Shown: positions 1 through 6,653 of the stretch, piece after piece
Numbering within the stretch: position 1 is the first letter of the stretch
Layout: the number at the start of each line of letters is the position of its first letter
Assembly (NCBI GenBank): GCA_003486945.1
Contig: DNFL01000044.1
Coordinates: 1 to 17,294 of the forward strand
Origin: Hyphomonas sp.
GTDB taxonomy: Bacteria; Pseudomonadota; Alphaproteobacteria; Caulobacterales; Hyphomonadaceae
Reading direction: 5' to 3'
DNA: 17,294 bases
Position numbers and translations under genes: made by a program
Notes under the pieces: model-generated
Database searches by the model: none
What the model saw: the letters and a program-made list of their open reading frames with translations, nothing else
Told to the model about the DNA's origin: nothing

Positions 1-1320
1 ACACGACGCCCCCTTGCCGACCTTTCCGTCCGCCCGCTGACGACGCGCGACGGGCCGGACTACGCGCCGATCGTTTCGCCGGACGGCAAGCGCATCGCGT
101 ATCGCGGTTTTGACGACAAGGTGCTCTCCTTCCAGCAGGATGATCTCTACCTGATGAATGCCGATGGCAGCGGCAAGACGGAGCTGGCTGCGGATTTCTT
201 CGGCAGCTTTGGCACGACGAAATGGGCCGCGGATGGCAAGAGCCTCTTGTCGCTGGTCGAGGATCACGGCGTCCTGTCGCTGTACCGCATCGGCCTTGAT
301 GGCAAGACGAGCCTGGTGGTGACCGACATTGGCGGCACTTCCATCGGGCGGCCCTATGCCGACGGGCAATTCTCCGTGAGCGGAGGAAGAAACCCAGTTG
401 TGGCCTATACGGCCGGCTTTGCAGACAAGCCTTCGGAAGTCGCCAGCATCGGGCTTGATAGCAAGAACCGGAAGGTGATGACGGCGCTGAACGAGGATGT
501 GCTGCCTTTCCTGCAGATGTCGCGTGTCGAGGAGATCAAGGTCGCCTCAAGCCATGACGGGCTGGAGATCGAGGCCTGGGTGGCGCTGCCGCCGGACTTC
601 AAGGCCGATGGCAGTTTCCCGATGATCCTAGAAATTCATGGCGGCCCGTTCGCGATGTACGGCCCCTACTACGCCAGCGAGATCCAGCGCTATGCGGCGG
701 AAGGGTATGTCACCGTCTGGGCGAACCCGCGCGGTTCGACCGGTTATGGCGAAGACTTCGCGCTGAAGATCGACAAGGCCTATCCCGGCAATGATTATGA
801 CGACCTGATGAGCGTGGTCGATGAGCTGGTTGCGCGCGGATATGTCAGCGAGGACAGATTGTTCGTGACCGGAGGATCGGGCGGCGGCATCCTGACGGCG
901 TGGATCGTGACGAAGAATGACCGGTTCGCGGCGGCGGCCTCGATCAAGCCGGTGATCAACTGGTTCACGATGGCGCTGGCCGCCGACATTTCGCAATTCG
1001 TGCGCCGCCACTGGATACGCTCCGATCCGTGGACAGACCCGGAAGCCTTCCTGAAATTCTCGCCGATCCGCTTTGTCGACAAGGTGACGACGCCGACGCT
1101 GATGATGGTGGGCGAGGAAGACTGGCGCACGCCGACCTGGGAGGCCGAGCAGTTCTATACCGGCCTGAAGATGAACGGTGTCGACACCGCCCTCATCCGT
1201 ATCCCCGGCGCCTCGCACGGCATCACCTCGCGCCCCAGCCGCCTGATTGCCCTGACGGACAATATCATGGGCTGGTTCGCGAAATATGATCCGGCGAAGA
1301 AGGAAGAGAAGACGGAGTAG
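1..1320 (+). CDS. S9 family peptidase (prolyl oligopeptidase-like), 5'-truncated by the window
   Basis: Serine peptidase of the prolyl oligopeptidase/acylaminoacyl-peptidase family, which cleaves short peptides. The frame is open from base 1 and the true start lies upstream, so the GTG at 121 is only an internal codon. The first part holds WD40/PD40-like propeller repeats (SPDGKRIAYR, DLYLMNADGSG). The C-terminal alpha/beta hydrolase has the HGGP oxyanion motif and the nucleophile in GGSGGG (Ser codon 877-879). The acid is probably Asp in GEEDWRTP (1120-1122), and the base is His in GASHG (1216-1218), so the triad looks complete. It ends at TAG 1318-1320, 15 bp from the convergent ABM gene. 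A signal peptide, common in this family, would be outside the window. Family assignment is firm; the substrate is unknown. Confidence 0.93.
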   Translation, partial: TRRPLADLSVRPLTTRDGPDYAPIVSPDGKRIAYRGFDDKVLSFQQDDLYLMNADGSGKTELAADFFGSFGTTKWAADGKSLLSLVEDHGVLSLYRIGLDGKTSLVVTDIGGTSIGRPYADGQFSVSGGRNPVVAYTAGFADKPSEVASIGLDSKNRKVMTALNEDVLPFLQMSRVEEIKVASSHDGLEIEAWVALPPDFKADGSFPMILEIHGGPFAMYGPYYASEIQRYAAEGYVTVWANPRGSTGYGEDFALKIDKAYPGNDYDDLMSVVDELVARGYVSEDRLFVTGGSGGGILTAWIVTKNDRFAAAASIKPVINWFTMALAADISQFVRRHWIRSDPWTDPEAFLKFSPIRFVDKVTTPTLMMVGEEDWRTPTWEAEQFYTGLKMNGVDTALIRIPGASHGITSRPSRLIALTDNIMGWFAKYDPAKKEEKTE

Positions 1321-1335
1321 CGTCTCTTTCCTCAC

Positions 1336-1680
1336 TCATCCATTGATCGCGCGGCTGTCTTCCGGGGCGGCGGCGCGGTCATTGAGGCCATAGTCGCGGA
1401 TGACGGCGGCCACGCGCAGGCGGTAGTCCTGGAACACCGTGCGCCGGCCTGCGGACTGAGCGCCGCGATGTTCGGCGAGCCCTCGCCATTCGGCCATCGC
1501 CGCTTCATCGCGCCAGAAGGACAGCGACAGGAACTTGCCCGGCATCGTTAGGCTTTCATAGCGCTCGATGGAAATGAAGCCGTCGATCTGTTCGAGCCTC
1601 GGGCGCAGCTTTGCAGCGATGTCGAAATAGGTGTCGGTGCGGCCCGCATTCGGCAGGGCTTCGAAGATGACGGCGATCAT
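1336..1680 (-). CDS. Antibiotic biosynthesis monooxygenase (ABM)-like small protein
   Basis: A 114-residue protein starting MIAVIFEALP, with the pattern of the dimeric alpha/beta-barrel ABM superfamily: a first strand, a helix (IAAKLRPRLEQIDGFISIERYES), then KFLSLSFWRDEAAMAEWR and a helix with HR. Members include small haem-degrading, quinol-oxidising or isomerising enzymes, and many have no known substrate. The start is ATG 1680, whose ATGA overlaps the stop of the upstream NIPSNAP gene by 4 bp, indicating translational coupling. A weak GGAG lies 9 nt upstream. The last 20 residues (RDYGLNDRAAAPEDSRAING) look like a disordered tail. Fold assignment is good; the reaction cannot be inferred. 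Confidence 0.85.
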   Translation of the reverse strand: MIAVIFEALPNAGRTDTYFDIAAKLRPRLEQIDGFISIERYESLTMPGKFLSLSFWRDEAAMAEWRGLAEHRGAQSAGRRTVFQDYRLRVAAVIRDYGLNDRAAAPEDSRAING

Positions 1681-2009
1681 TCGGGCGCGCTCCGGGCAGC
1701 ATGCGGGGCGGAGGCGAGTTTCAGGAAGATGCGGTCTTCTTTCAGGATGAAGCGCTCGCGCCGGGCGAACTGATAGTTTTCCCGTCCGAGCGGGTCGGCG
1801 GCAAGGCGCGCCTTGTAGGCTTCGTAAGCGGCGAGCGTTGGCAGGGTGTAGACGCCGTAAGCCGTGGTGGCCGAGCCTTCGTGCGGCGCGAAATAGCCGA
1901 AGAGGTCTGCGCCGCAGCGCGGGATCGCTACGCCCCAGGTGCGGGCATATTGTTCGAACTGATCCCTCCTGAACGGATCGATCTGATAAGTGATGAAGCA
2001 GGTGATCAA
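1677..2009 (-). CDS. NIPSNAP family protein
   Basis: A small ferredoxin-like dimeric alpha/beta-barrel protein of the NIPSNAP family, with the typical opening ITCFITYQIDPFRRDQFEQYARTWG. The middle carries GYFAPHEGSATTAYGVYTLPTLAAYEAYKARLAADP and the end ENYQFARRERFILKEDRIFL. No catalytic role is established for bacterial members. Start choice: a TTG at 2007-2009 has an ideal AAAGGA Shine-Dalgarno (2018-2023, 8 nt spacing) and gives the family-typical N-terminus M-ITCFI (110 residues). The in-frame ATG at 2027 (116 residues, MERNAGL...) has no visible Shine-Dalgarno and is the alternative. The gene overlaps the ABM gene by 4 bp and is divergent from the ArsR gene, so both probably answer to that repressor. 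Confidence 0.85.
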   Translation of the reverse strand: MITCFITYQIDPFRRDQFEQYARTWGVAIPRCGADLFGYFAPHEGSATTAYGVYTLPTLAAYEAYKARLAADPLGRENYQFARRERFILKEDRIFLKLASAPHAARSAPE

Positions 2010-2050
2010 GCCAGCATTCCTTTCCATGTCTGTGCCGGCGGTTTAGCGGA

Positions 2051-2079
2051 TTGGCGGACGGATATGGTTCGATTAGGAT
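2051..2079 (+). promoter_or_regulatory. Candidate promoter of the ArsR gene, implying a leaderless mRNA
   Basis: TTGGCG (2051-2056) and TAGGAT (2074-2079) are separated by exactly 17 bp, and each matches 4 of 6 bases of the sigma-70 -35 and -10 consensus. Transcription would begin at or within a base or two of A2086 of the ATG, giving a leaderless transcript. The -10 would lie inside the operator. The alternative is a more upstream promoter, with AGGA at 2075-2078 acting as Shine-Dalgarno 7 nt before the ATG. Confidence 0.4.
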
Positions 2080-2087
2080 CGAACCAT
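2064..2087. promoter_or_regulatory. Perfect 10+10 bp inverted repeat, probable ArsR operator
   Basis: Arms ATGGTTCGAT (2064-2073) and ATCGAACCAT (2078-2087) are exact reverse complements around a 4-bp spacer TAGG. The right arm includes the first two bases of the ArsR start codon (2086-2088). The site sits in the only gap between divergent genes, where an autoregulatory ArsR-family repressor would bind as a dimer. The repeat is seen directly; its role is inferred. Confidence 0.75.
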
Positions 2088-2781
2088 GAAAGAAGGCCCG
2101 GACATCTCCCGCGTTGCTGCTCTGATCGGCGACCCGGCGCGCGCCAACATGCTGAGCGCGCTGATGGACACGCGGGCGCGCACGGCGGGCGAATTGTCGG
2201 CGGAAGCCGGCGTCACCAAGCAGACTGCCAGCTCGCATCTTGCGCAGCTGCTGGATGCCGGCCTCGTGCACCGCGACGTGCAGGGCCGCCATCACTATTA
2301 CCGCCTCGCCGGGCCGGATGTGGCGGCTGCGCTTGAGGCGCTGATGACGCTTTCAGATGCGCGCGCAGGACGAAGGCTGCGCGCCGGGCCGAGTGATCCG
2401 TCGCTGCGCAAGGCGCGGGTCTGCTACGATCACCTTGCCGGAGAACTCGGTGTACTGATGTTTGACCGGATGACGTCCGGCGGCTGGATCGGCGCGGCGG
2501 ATGATGCGCTCTCCGTTTCGGACCTTGGCTGGAAACGCCTGAAGCAGATCGGGATTGAGTCGCAGGATTTCGAAGGCACACGCCGCCCGCAATGCCGGAC
2601 CTGTCTCGACTGGAGCATGCGGCGCTATCATTTGGCGGGCAGTGGCGGCAATGCCGTGCTGGAAAGGATATTCCAGAACGGCTGGGCACGGCGCAGCAAG
2701 GGCAGCCGCGCGGTCGTGTTCACGCCGGAGGGCGAGGGGCGGTTCCGCAGGTGGCTGGAAGGGTCTGCGCGGCGGCGTTAG
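2086..2781 (+). CDS. ArsR-family winged-helix transcriptional regulator with C-terminal Cys/His extension
   Basis: A 231-residue repressor. Residues 5-80 are an ArsR winged helix: ALIGDPARANMLSAL, then a recognition helix in AGVTKQTASSHLAQLLDAGLV and a wing GRHHYYRLA. The rest, about 130 residues, is longer than classical ArsR proteins (about 100-120) and contains Cys113-x2-His116, Cys170-x2-Cys173 and His182. These could form a metal or thiol-redox site, although this C-terminal region also recurs in ArsR relatives of unknown signal. The start ATG 2086 is embedded in the inverted repeat. The gene is divergent from the NIPSNAP/ABM pair and overlaps the ThDP-enzyme gene tail to tail by 4 bp. 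The regulator call is firm; the ligand is unknown. Confidence 0.9.
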   Translation: MKEGPDISRVAALIGDPARANMLSALMDTRARTAGELSAEAGVTKQTASSHLAQLLDAGLVHRDVQGRHHYYRLAGPDVAAALEALMTLSDARAGRRLRAGPSDPSLRKARVCYDHLAGELGVLMFDRMTSGGWIGAADDALSVSDLGWKRLKQIGIESQDFEGTRRPQCRTCLDWSMRRYHLAGSGGNAVLERIFQNGWARRSKGSRAVVFTPEGEGRFRRWLEGSARRR

Positions 2782-4346
2782 CGCGCCGGAACGTGGGCGG
2801 CGATGAGGTGCGGACCCGGTTCGCGGAAGGCGCGTTCGAGCGCCGCGTCGAATTCTTCCGCCGTTGCCGCATTCACGGCCGGCACGCCCTGGGCTTCGGA
2901 GAGTTTCACCCAGTCGATCTCCGGGCGGCCGAGGCCGAGGAGGTCTTCGGCGACGCGGCCCGGATTGCCGGCGCCGGTGCGGGCCAGCTCGATGTTCAGT
3001 ATGCGGTAGGAATGGTTGACGAAGACGACCGTGACGACGTTCGCCTGCTCGCGCGCCATGCTCCACAGCGCCTGGTTGGTGTACATGCCCGCGCCGTCGC
3101 CGGTCAGGCAGAGCGTCTTGCGGTCCGGCGCGGCGAGCGCGGCGCCAAGGGCGAGCGGCATGCCCTGTCCGATGGCGCCGCCGGTCAGCATCATCCAGTC
3201 ATGCGGGCGGGCGCGGCCGGTCATCATGAAGGAAGGCAGGCCGTTGGAAACGCCGTCATCGGAGACGAAGCTGCCTTCCGGCAGGTGGCGAGCGATGGAG
3301 GCGCCGATGGTGGCGGCATTGAGGGCGCCGGAGGGCGCGCCGGGAGTGTCGAGCGGTGCTCCGTCTGCGGAGGTTTTCGCGCCGAGCGCATCGGCGAGGG
3401 CGGCAAGGATGGCGGCGCTGTCGCTTTCAGGCCCGCCGATGATCATCGGGGTGCAGCTTTCCGGCACCAGAACGCTGGGGCGGCCGGGATAGGAGAAGAA
3501 GGCGACCGGCACCTGCGTGCCCGCAACCAGCATCAAGTCCGTGCCTTCAAGGTCTGCCATCGCGCCTTCGGCGAAGTATTGCATCCGCTCCGGCGCGAAG
3601 AGGCCAGCGCCGCGCGCCATGCGGGGGAAGAATGTATCTGTCAGCACACGGATGCCAGACGCCTTCAGGCGCGCCGCCTGTGCGAGGCCGGCGGGTTTCA
3701 GCGCCGTGCCGTTGATCAGGATGACGGGCTTCATGGCATTGCGCACGGCCTTTGCGGCGGCCGCAATACGGTTCGGATCCGGCGCCCAGAGTGCGGGACG
3801 CTTGCGCGCCTTTCCGGGCTTGCCGCCTTCGGTCCAGGCCGTGTCGGCGGGCAAGAGCAGCGAGACGGGACCCGGTACCGGGCCGAAGCTCGCCTCCCAG
3901 GCTTCAGCGGCCAGCTCGCCGGCATCGGCCACACGGTCGGCTGATTTCAGCCAGACGGAATTCGGGCCTGCGAGGCCGCGGATGTTGGACGTGAGCGGCG
4001 CATCATAGCGAAGATGCGGCACGGCATGATCGCCGATGACGTTGATCATCGGCGTCCAGGCGCGCTTGGCATTGTGGATGTTGGCGCCGCCATTGAGATA
4101 GCCCGCACCGAGATGCAGCAGCGTCATCGCCGGCTGGCCGGTGACGCGCGCATGACCATCTGCCGCGCCAGTGGCCACGCCTTCAAACAGGCAGAGCACG
4201 GAGCGGATGCGCGGCTCGTGGTCTAGCGCGGTGACGAGGTGCATTTCAGACGTGCCGGGATTGGCGAAGCAGGCCGTGACGCCGTGGTCTGCGAGCGTGG
4301 AGACGAGCGCCTCTGCGCCTGTCAGCGTGGTCACCGAATCTGCCAT
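2778..4346 (-). CDS. ThDP-dependent enzyme, acetolactate synthase large-subunit / benzoylformate decarboxylase-like
   Basis: A 522-residue thiamine-diphosphate enzyme with three domains. The N-terminal pyrimidine-binding domain carries the catalytic Glu55 (CLFEGVATGAADG). The middle domain spans about 190-335. The C-terminal diphosphate-binding domain has GDG at 416-418, closing 28 residues later at Asn444, where the usual NN is N-H. The family decarboxylates 2-oxo acids and either releases an aldehyde or condenses it. Length and style (ANPGTSEMHLVTALD, GAGYLNGGANIHNA) fit the group often labelled acetolactate synthase large subunit but lying nearer to benzoylformate decarboxylases. No regulatory small subunit is next to it, so a biosynthetic AHAS role is unlikely. 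The start has a strong GGGAGG 4 nt upstream, part of a hairpin. It lies downstream of the feruloyl-CoA synthase gene. Confidence 0.88.
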   Translation of the reverse strand: MADSVTTLTGAEALVSTLADHGVTACFANPGTSEMHLVTALDHEPRIRSVLCLFEGVATGAADGHARVTGQPAMTLLHLGAGYLNGGANIHNAKRAWTPMINVIGDHAVPHLRYDAPLTSNIRGLAGPNSVWLKSADRVADAGELAAEAWEASFGPVPGPVSLLLPADTAWTEGGKPGKARKRPALWAPDPNRIAAAAKAVRNAMKPVILINGTALKPAGLAQAARLKASGIRVLTDTFFPRMARGAGLFAPERMQYFAEGAMADLEGTDLMLVAGTQVPVAFFSYPGRPSVLVPESCTPMIIGGPESDSAAILAALADALGAKTSADGAPLDTPGAPSGALNAATIGASIARHLPEGSFVSDDGVSNGLPSFMMTGRARPHDWMMLTGGAIGQGMPLALGAALAAPDRKTLCLTGDGAGMYTNQALWSMAREQANVVTVVFVNHSYRILNIELARTGAGNPGRVAEDLLGLGRPEIDWVKLSEAQGVPAVNAATAEEFDAALERAFREPGPHLIAAHVPAR

Positions 4347-4352
4347 TCTTGC

Positions 4353-4375
4353 CTCCCGGATTTTCGTATCGGGAG
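4353..4375 (-). promoter_or_regulatory. Hairpin covering the Shine-Dalgarno of the ThDP-enzyme gene
   Basis: CTCCCG (4353-4358) and CGGGAG (4370-4375) are perfect complements, extended by AT/AT with one bulged base. The loop is 6 nt. On the minus-strand mRNA the GGGAGG Shine-Dalgarno (bases 4352-4357) forms one arm of this stem, 4 nt before the start codon. Folding would hide the ribosome site. The repeat is seen; control of translation is inferred. Confidence 0.5.
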
Positions 4376-4403
4376 TTCCCTAGGCGAAATCAGCAGCGAG
4401 TGC

Positions 4404-4471
4404 AAAAAAAGCAAAACGGGCCGCAGGTTTCACTAGGAGCAAGGGGTTCTCCCGTGTGAATCCTGCGACCC
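4404..4471 (-). terminator. Strong intrinsic terminator (or attenuator) on the minus strand
   Basis: Arms 4456-4471 and 4418-4433 pair over 16 positions with one G-U and one A-A mismatch. The 22-nt loop contains a further GGAG/CTCC stem. On the minus strand the hairpin is followed by a T-rich run (GTTTTGCTTTTTTTGC, positions 4401-4416). It lies 138 bp after the feruloyl-CoA synthase stop and 57 bp before the ThDP-enzyme start, so it can end the first transcript or act as an attenuator for the second. Confidence 0.75.
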
Positions 4472-4520
4472 GCCACAAGCCAAAGGGGAATGGCTGGGCT
4501 GCAGCATTCGCTACAGCTTG

Positions 4521-4539
4521 CGGACGTATATACAGTCCG
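4521..4539. promoter_or_regulatory. Palindromic AT-core element, possible promoter or operator
   Basis: CGGAC (4521-4525) and GTCCG (4535-4539) flank the self-complementary GTATATAC (4526-4533). On the minus strand TATATA could serve as a -10 for the ThDP-enzyme gene, with only a weak -35 (TCGATT, 16 bp away). If so, the transcript would have a leader of about 170 nt running through the terminator hairpin. The 262-bp gap 4347-4608 holds this element, the terminator and the Shine-Dalgarno hairpin; I see no gene in it. Confidence 0.35.
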
Positions 4540-4608
4540 GATGCCAAAAATCGAGCCCTTTTAGGCCCTTACACCTGCAAACTCCCGGTATGATTGCAGA
4601 AACTTGCA

Positions 4609-6477
4609 TCAGAACAGAATTTTACCCGGCACAGGCGCGTTCGAATAAAGGGTATCAATTTGATCGGCCCGCAACTCCTGGGTGCGAGACTGGTTGATAT
4701 AGCCTTTCTCAGTGATTTCGCCGAGATCAGCGCGCGGCTGCAAGGGTTGCAGCAGGATGCGCGCAATGCGCGCTGCGGCGTTGGGATTCGCCTTGTTGTG
4801 CGCGGCGATTGCCGTGCGCAGGGCCGCTTCGATTCCGGGATGGCGGACCAGATCGTCCAGCGACTGGCCCGCTCCGGCGAGGCGCTGGCAGAAGGCTTCG
4901 TTGAGGAATCCGAGCAGGCCGATCTCATCGCGGTTGAGGCCGCAGACGATGGCGTCTGACAGGATGCCGCCGGATGCGGTGACGGCGGCCATGCGGACAG
5001 CGCCGGCCGAGACCCAGGTGCCGCTGGCGAGCTTGAACTCTTCCACTGTACGACCGTCGAAGGCGAGGCCTTTTTCGGGATTGGCGGGGTCGACGAATTT
5101 CACCGCATCGCCGAGACGGTAGAAGCCTTCCTCATCGAAGGCTTCGGCGGTCTTTTCCGGGTTGCGGAAATAGCCGGGCGTGACGTTGACGCCTTTCACG
5201 CGCAGCTCGAGCTTTGTGCCGGCGGGCACGAGCTTGAACGTGTTTCCAGGAAGCGGCAGGCCGATGAGGCCCATCCGGTCGTTCGGCCAGTGGACGTTGG
5301 AAGCGGTGGGCGCGGTTTCAGTTGCTCCGTACCCGGCAGACAGGGAAATGCGCTGGCCGGTGACGCGCACGGCGACGACCTGGATGCGCTCGTAGATGTC
5401 CTGCCCCATCGCGGCGCCGCCATAGGCCATGGAAGTGAGGCGCGAGAAGAAGACTTCGGCGAGTTCAGCATCCTGTTCGAGCGCGGTGGCGAGCGCGGCC
5501 CAGGCCTGCGGCACGGTGGTGTGCTGTGTGGTGGGGATTTCCTTCAGGTTACGGAGCATTTCCGGAAGGCGCTGCGGCGTGGGTGCGCCCTGGTCGATAT
5601 ACATCGTGCCGCCCCAGTCCAGCATGTTGTGAAGGATGGCATTGGCGCCGTACGTGTGGCTCCAGGGCAGGAAGTTGACCATCACCTGCGGGCCGCCGGT
5701 GATCTCGTTCAGGCGGTCCTCATCCCAGACAGAGCGGATCATCTTGGAGTTCGCGGCGATCATGCCGTGCGTGTTGATCACCGCTTTCGGCTCACCCGTT
5801 GAGCCGGAGGTGAGCATGTATTTCGCCACGGCCTTCGGCGTGAGCGCAGCATAGGCGGCGTCGACGGCCGGGCCCGCCTGCCCTGCGAAATCCTCTAGGC
5901 TGACGGCGCGCGGCACGTTTGGCGCGTTGCGCGAATAGATGACGAGACGGCCTTCGAGGTTCATGGCAGAGAGCGCGCGCTGATATTCGGCGCCGTCTTC
6001 GACATAGATGAATTTCGGGGTCGTCAGCCGGTCGATATAGTTGAGGCGGACAAGGTCCTGGCTGAGCAGCGCATAGGCGGGGGTGACCGGCACGGCGGGG
6101 CTGCCGGCCCACATGGCGCCATACATGATCAGCGCATTGTCGATGGAGTTTTTCGACAGGATCATCACCGGCGCGTCCTGCCCTGCCCCCTCGCTGAGGA
6201 AGGCAGCGGCGAGGCGTTTCACATGTGCGAGACCGTCGGCATACGTCACTTCCCGCCAGCCGGGCTGGGACGGATCTTCCGGCCAGCGTTCGGCAAGCCA
6301 GATCTGATCCGGGCGTTCAGCGGCCCACTTCACCAGCGGTGCCAGCGTGTGCGGCGGCCAGGCTTTCAACGGCTGGCCGCTGTCGAGATAAATTGTGCCA
6401 TCCGGGCGGCGATCCATCTTCAGCTTCAGCGGCAGGTAGGGCACTTCCCGGAACGGGATATGGGCGGTGGTGCTCAT
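4609..6477 (-). CDS. Feruloyl-CoA synthase-like AMP-forming ligase
   Basis: A 622-residue adenylate-forming enzyme (ANL superfamily) that would activate a hydroxycinnamic or related aromatic acid with ATP and CoA. It has the nucleotide loop TSGSTGEPK at 223-231, YGATET at 383-388, the GD of the hinge-side motif at 456-457 (FYRLGDAVKFVDP), and a C-terminal catalytic Lys591 in ITEKGYINQ. The segment FDGRTVEEFKLASGTWVSAGAVR (given here as FDGRTVEEFKLAS plus GTWVSAGAVR) is characteristic of feruloyl-CoA synthases, as is the length. Start is ATG 6477 (MSTTAHIPF), because the upstream in-frame GTG at 6546 would add 23 basic residues atypical of the family. The partner hydratase/aldolase that would make vanillin is not in the window. 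The exact acid substrate is uncertain. Confidence 0.88.
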   Translation of the reverse strand: MSTTAHIPFREVPYLPLKLKMDRRPDGTIYLDSGQPLKAWPPHTLAPLVKWAAERPDQIWLAERWPEDPSQPGWREVTYADGLAHVKRLAAAFLSEGAGQDAPVMILSKNSIDNALIMYGAMWAGSPAVPVTPAYALLSQDLVRLNYIDRLTTPKFIYVEDGAEYQRALSAMNLEGRLVIYSRNAPNVPRAVSLEDFAGQAGPAVDAAYAALTPKAVAKYMLTSGSTGEPKAVINTHGMIAANSKMIRSVWDEDRLNEITGGPQVMVNFLPWSHTYGANAILHNMLDWGGTMYIDQGAPTPQRLPEMLRNLKEIPTTQHTTVPQAWAALATALEQDAELAEVFFSRLTSMAYGGAAMGQDIYERIQVVAVRVTGQRISLSAGYGATETAPTASNVHWPNDRMGLIGLPLPGNTFKLVPAGTKLELRVKGVNVTPGYFRNPEKTAEAFDEEGFYRLGDAVKFVDPANPEKGLAFDGRTVEEFKLASGTWVSAGAVRMAAVTASGGILSDAIVCGLNRDEIGLLGFLNEAFCQRLAGAGQSLDDLVRHPGIEAALRTAIAAHNKANPNAAARIARILLQPLQPRADLGEITEKGYINQSRTQELRADQIDTLYSNAPVPGKILF

Positions 6478-6653
6478 GAAAGGCGCTTGGCTCCCTGCGC
6501 GTAGATGCTTTTGCTTTCTCTTGAACCGGCGCGCCAGGATTGTCACGGGTGCCCGCGCGGCGGGTTCCCATCTTACGCGAACAGGCTGGCGCCCATCGGC
6601 AGGCGGCTGCTAAGTGCGTTCCGGGCGCGGCGCGGATGGACAAGGCAGGATCG

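Noticed and set aside
1681..2295. Extended upstream part of the ABM reading frame on the minus strand
   Set aside because: The extension is Arg-rich and covers the NIPSNAP and ArsR genes; ATG 1680 with the ATGA overlap is the natural start.
2592..3944. Long plus-strand open frame (450 codons) opposite the ThDP-enzyme gene
   Set aside because: It is a low-complexity Gly/Ala/Arg/His-rich translation, antisense to a gene with clear ThDP motifs; such shadows are common in high-GC DNA.
4490..4564. 24-codon plus-strand open frame (MAGLQHSLQL...) in the gap between the two minus-strand genes
   Set aside because: AGGGG is only about one base from the ATG and the peptide has no recognisable feature; this stretch is better explained by the promoter/terminator structures.
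4347..4608. TPP riboswitch before the ThDP-dependent enzyme
   Set aside because: The conserved thi-box sequences (such as CUGAGA) are absent on the minus strand; the hairpins are of another kind.
6478..6546. GTG start at 6546 for the feruloyl-CoA synthase gene
   Set aside because: It adds 23 basic residues without family support; ATG 6477 gives the normal length of 622.
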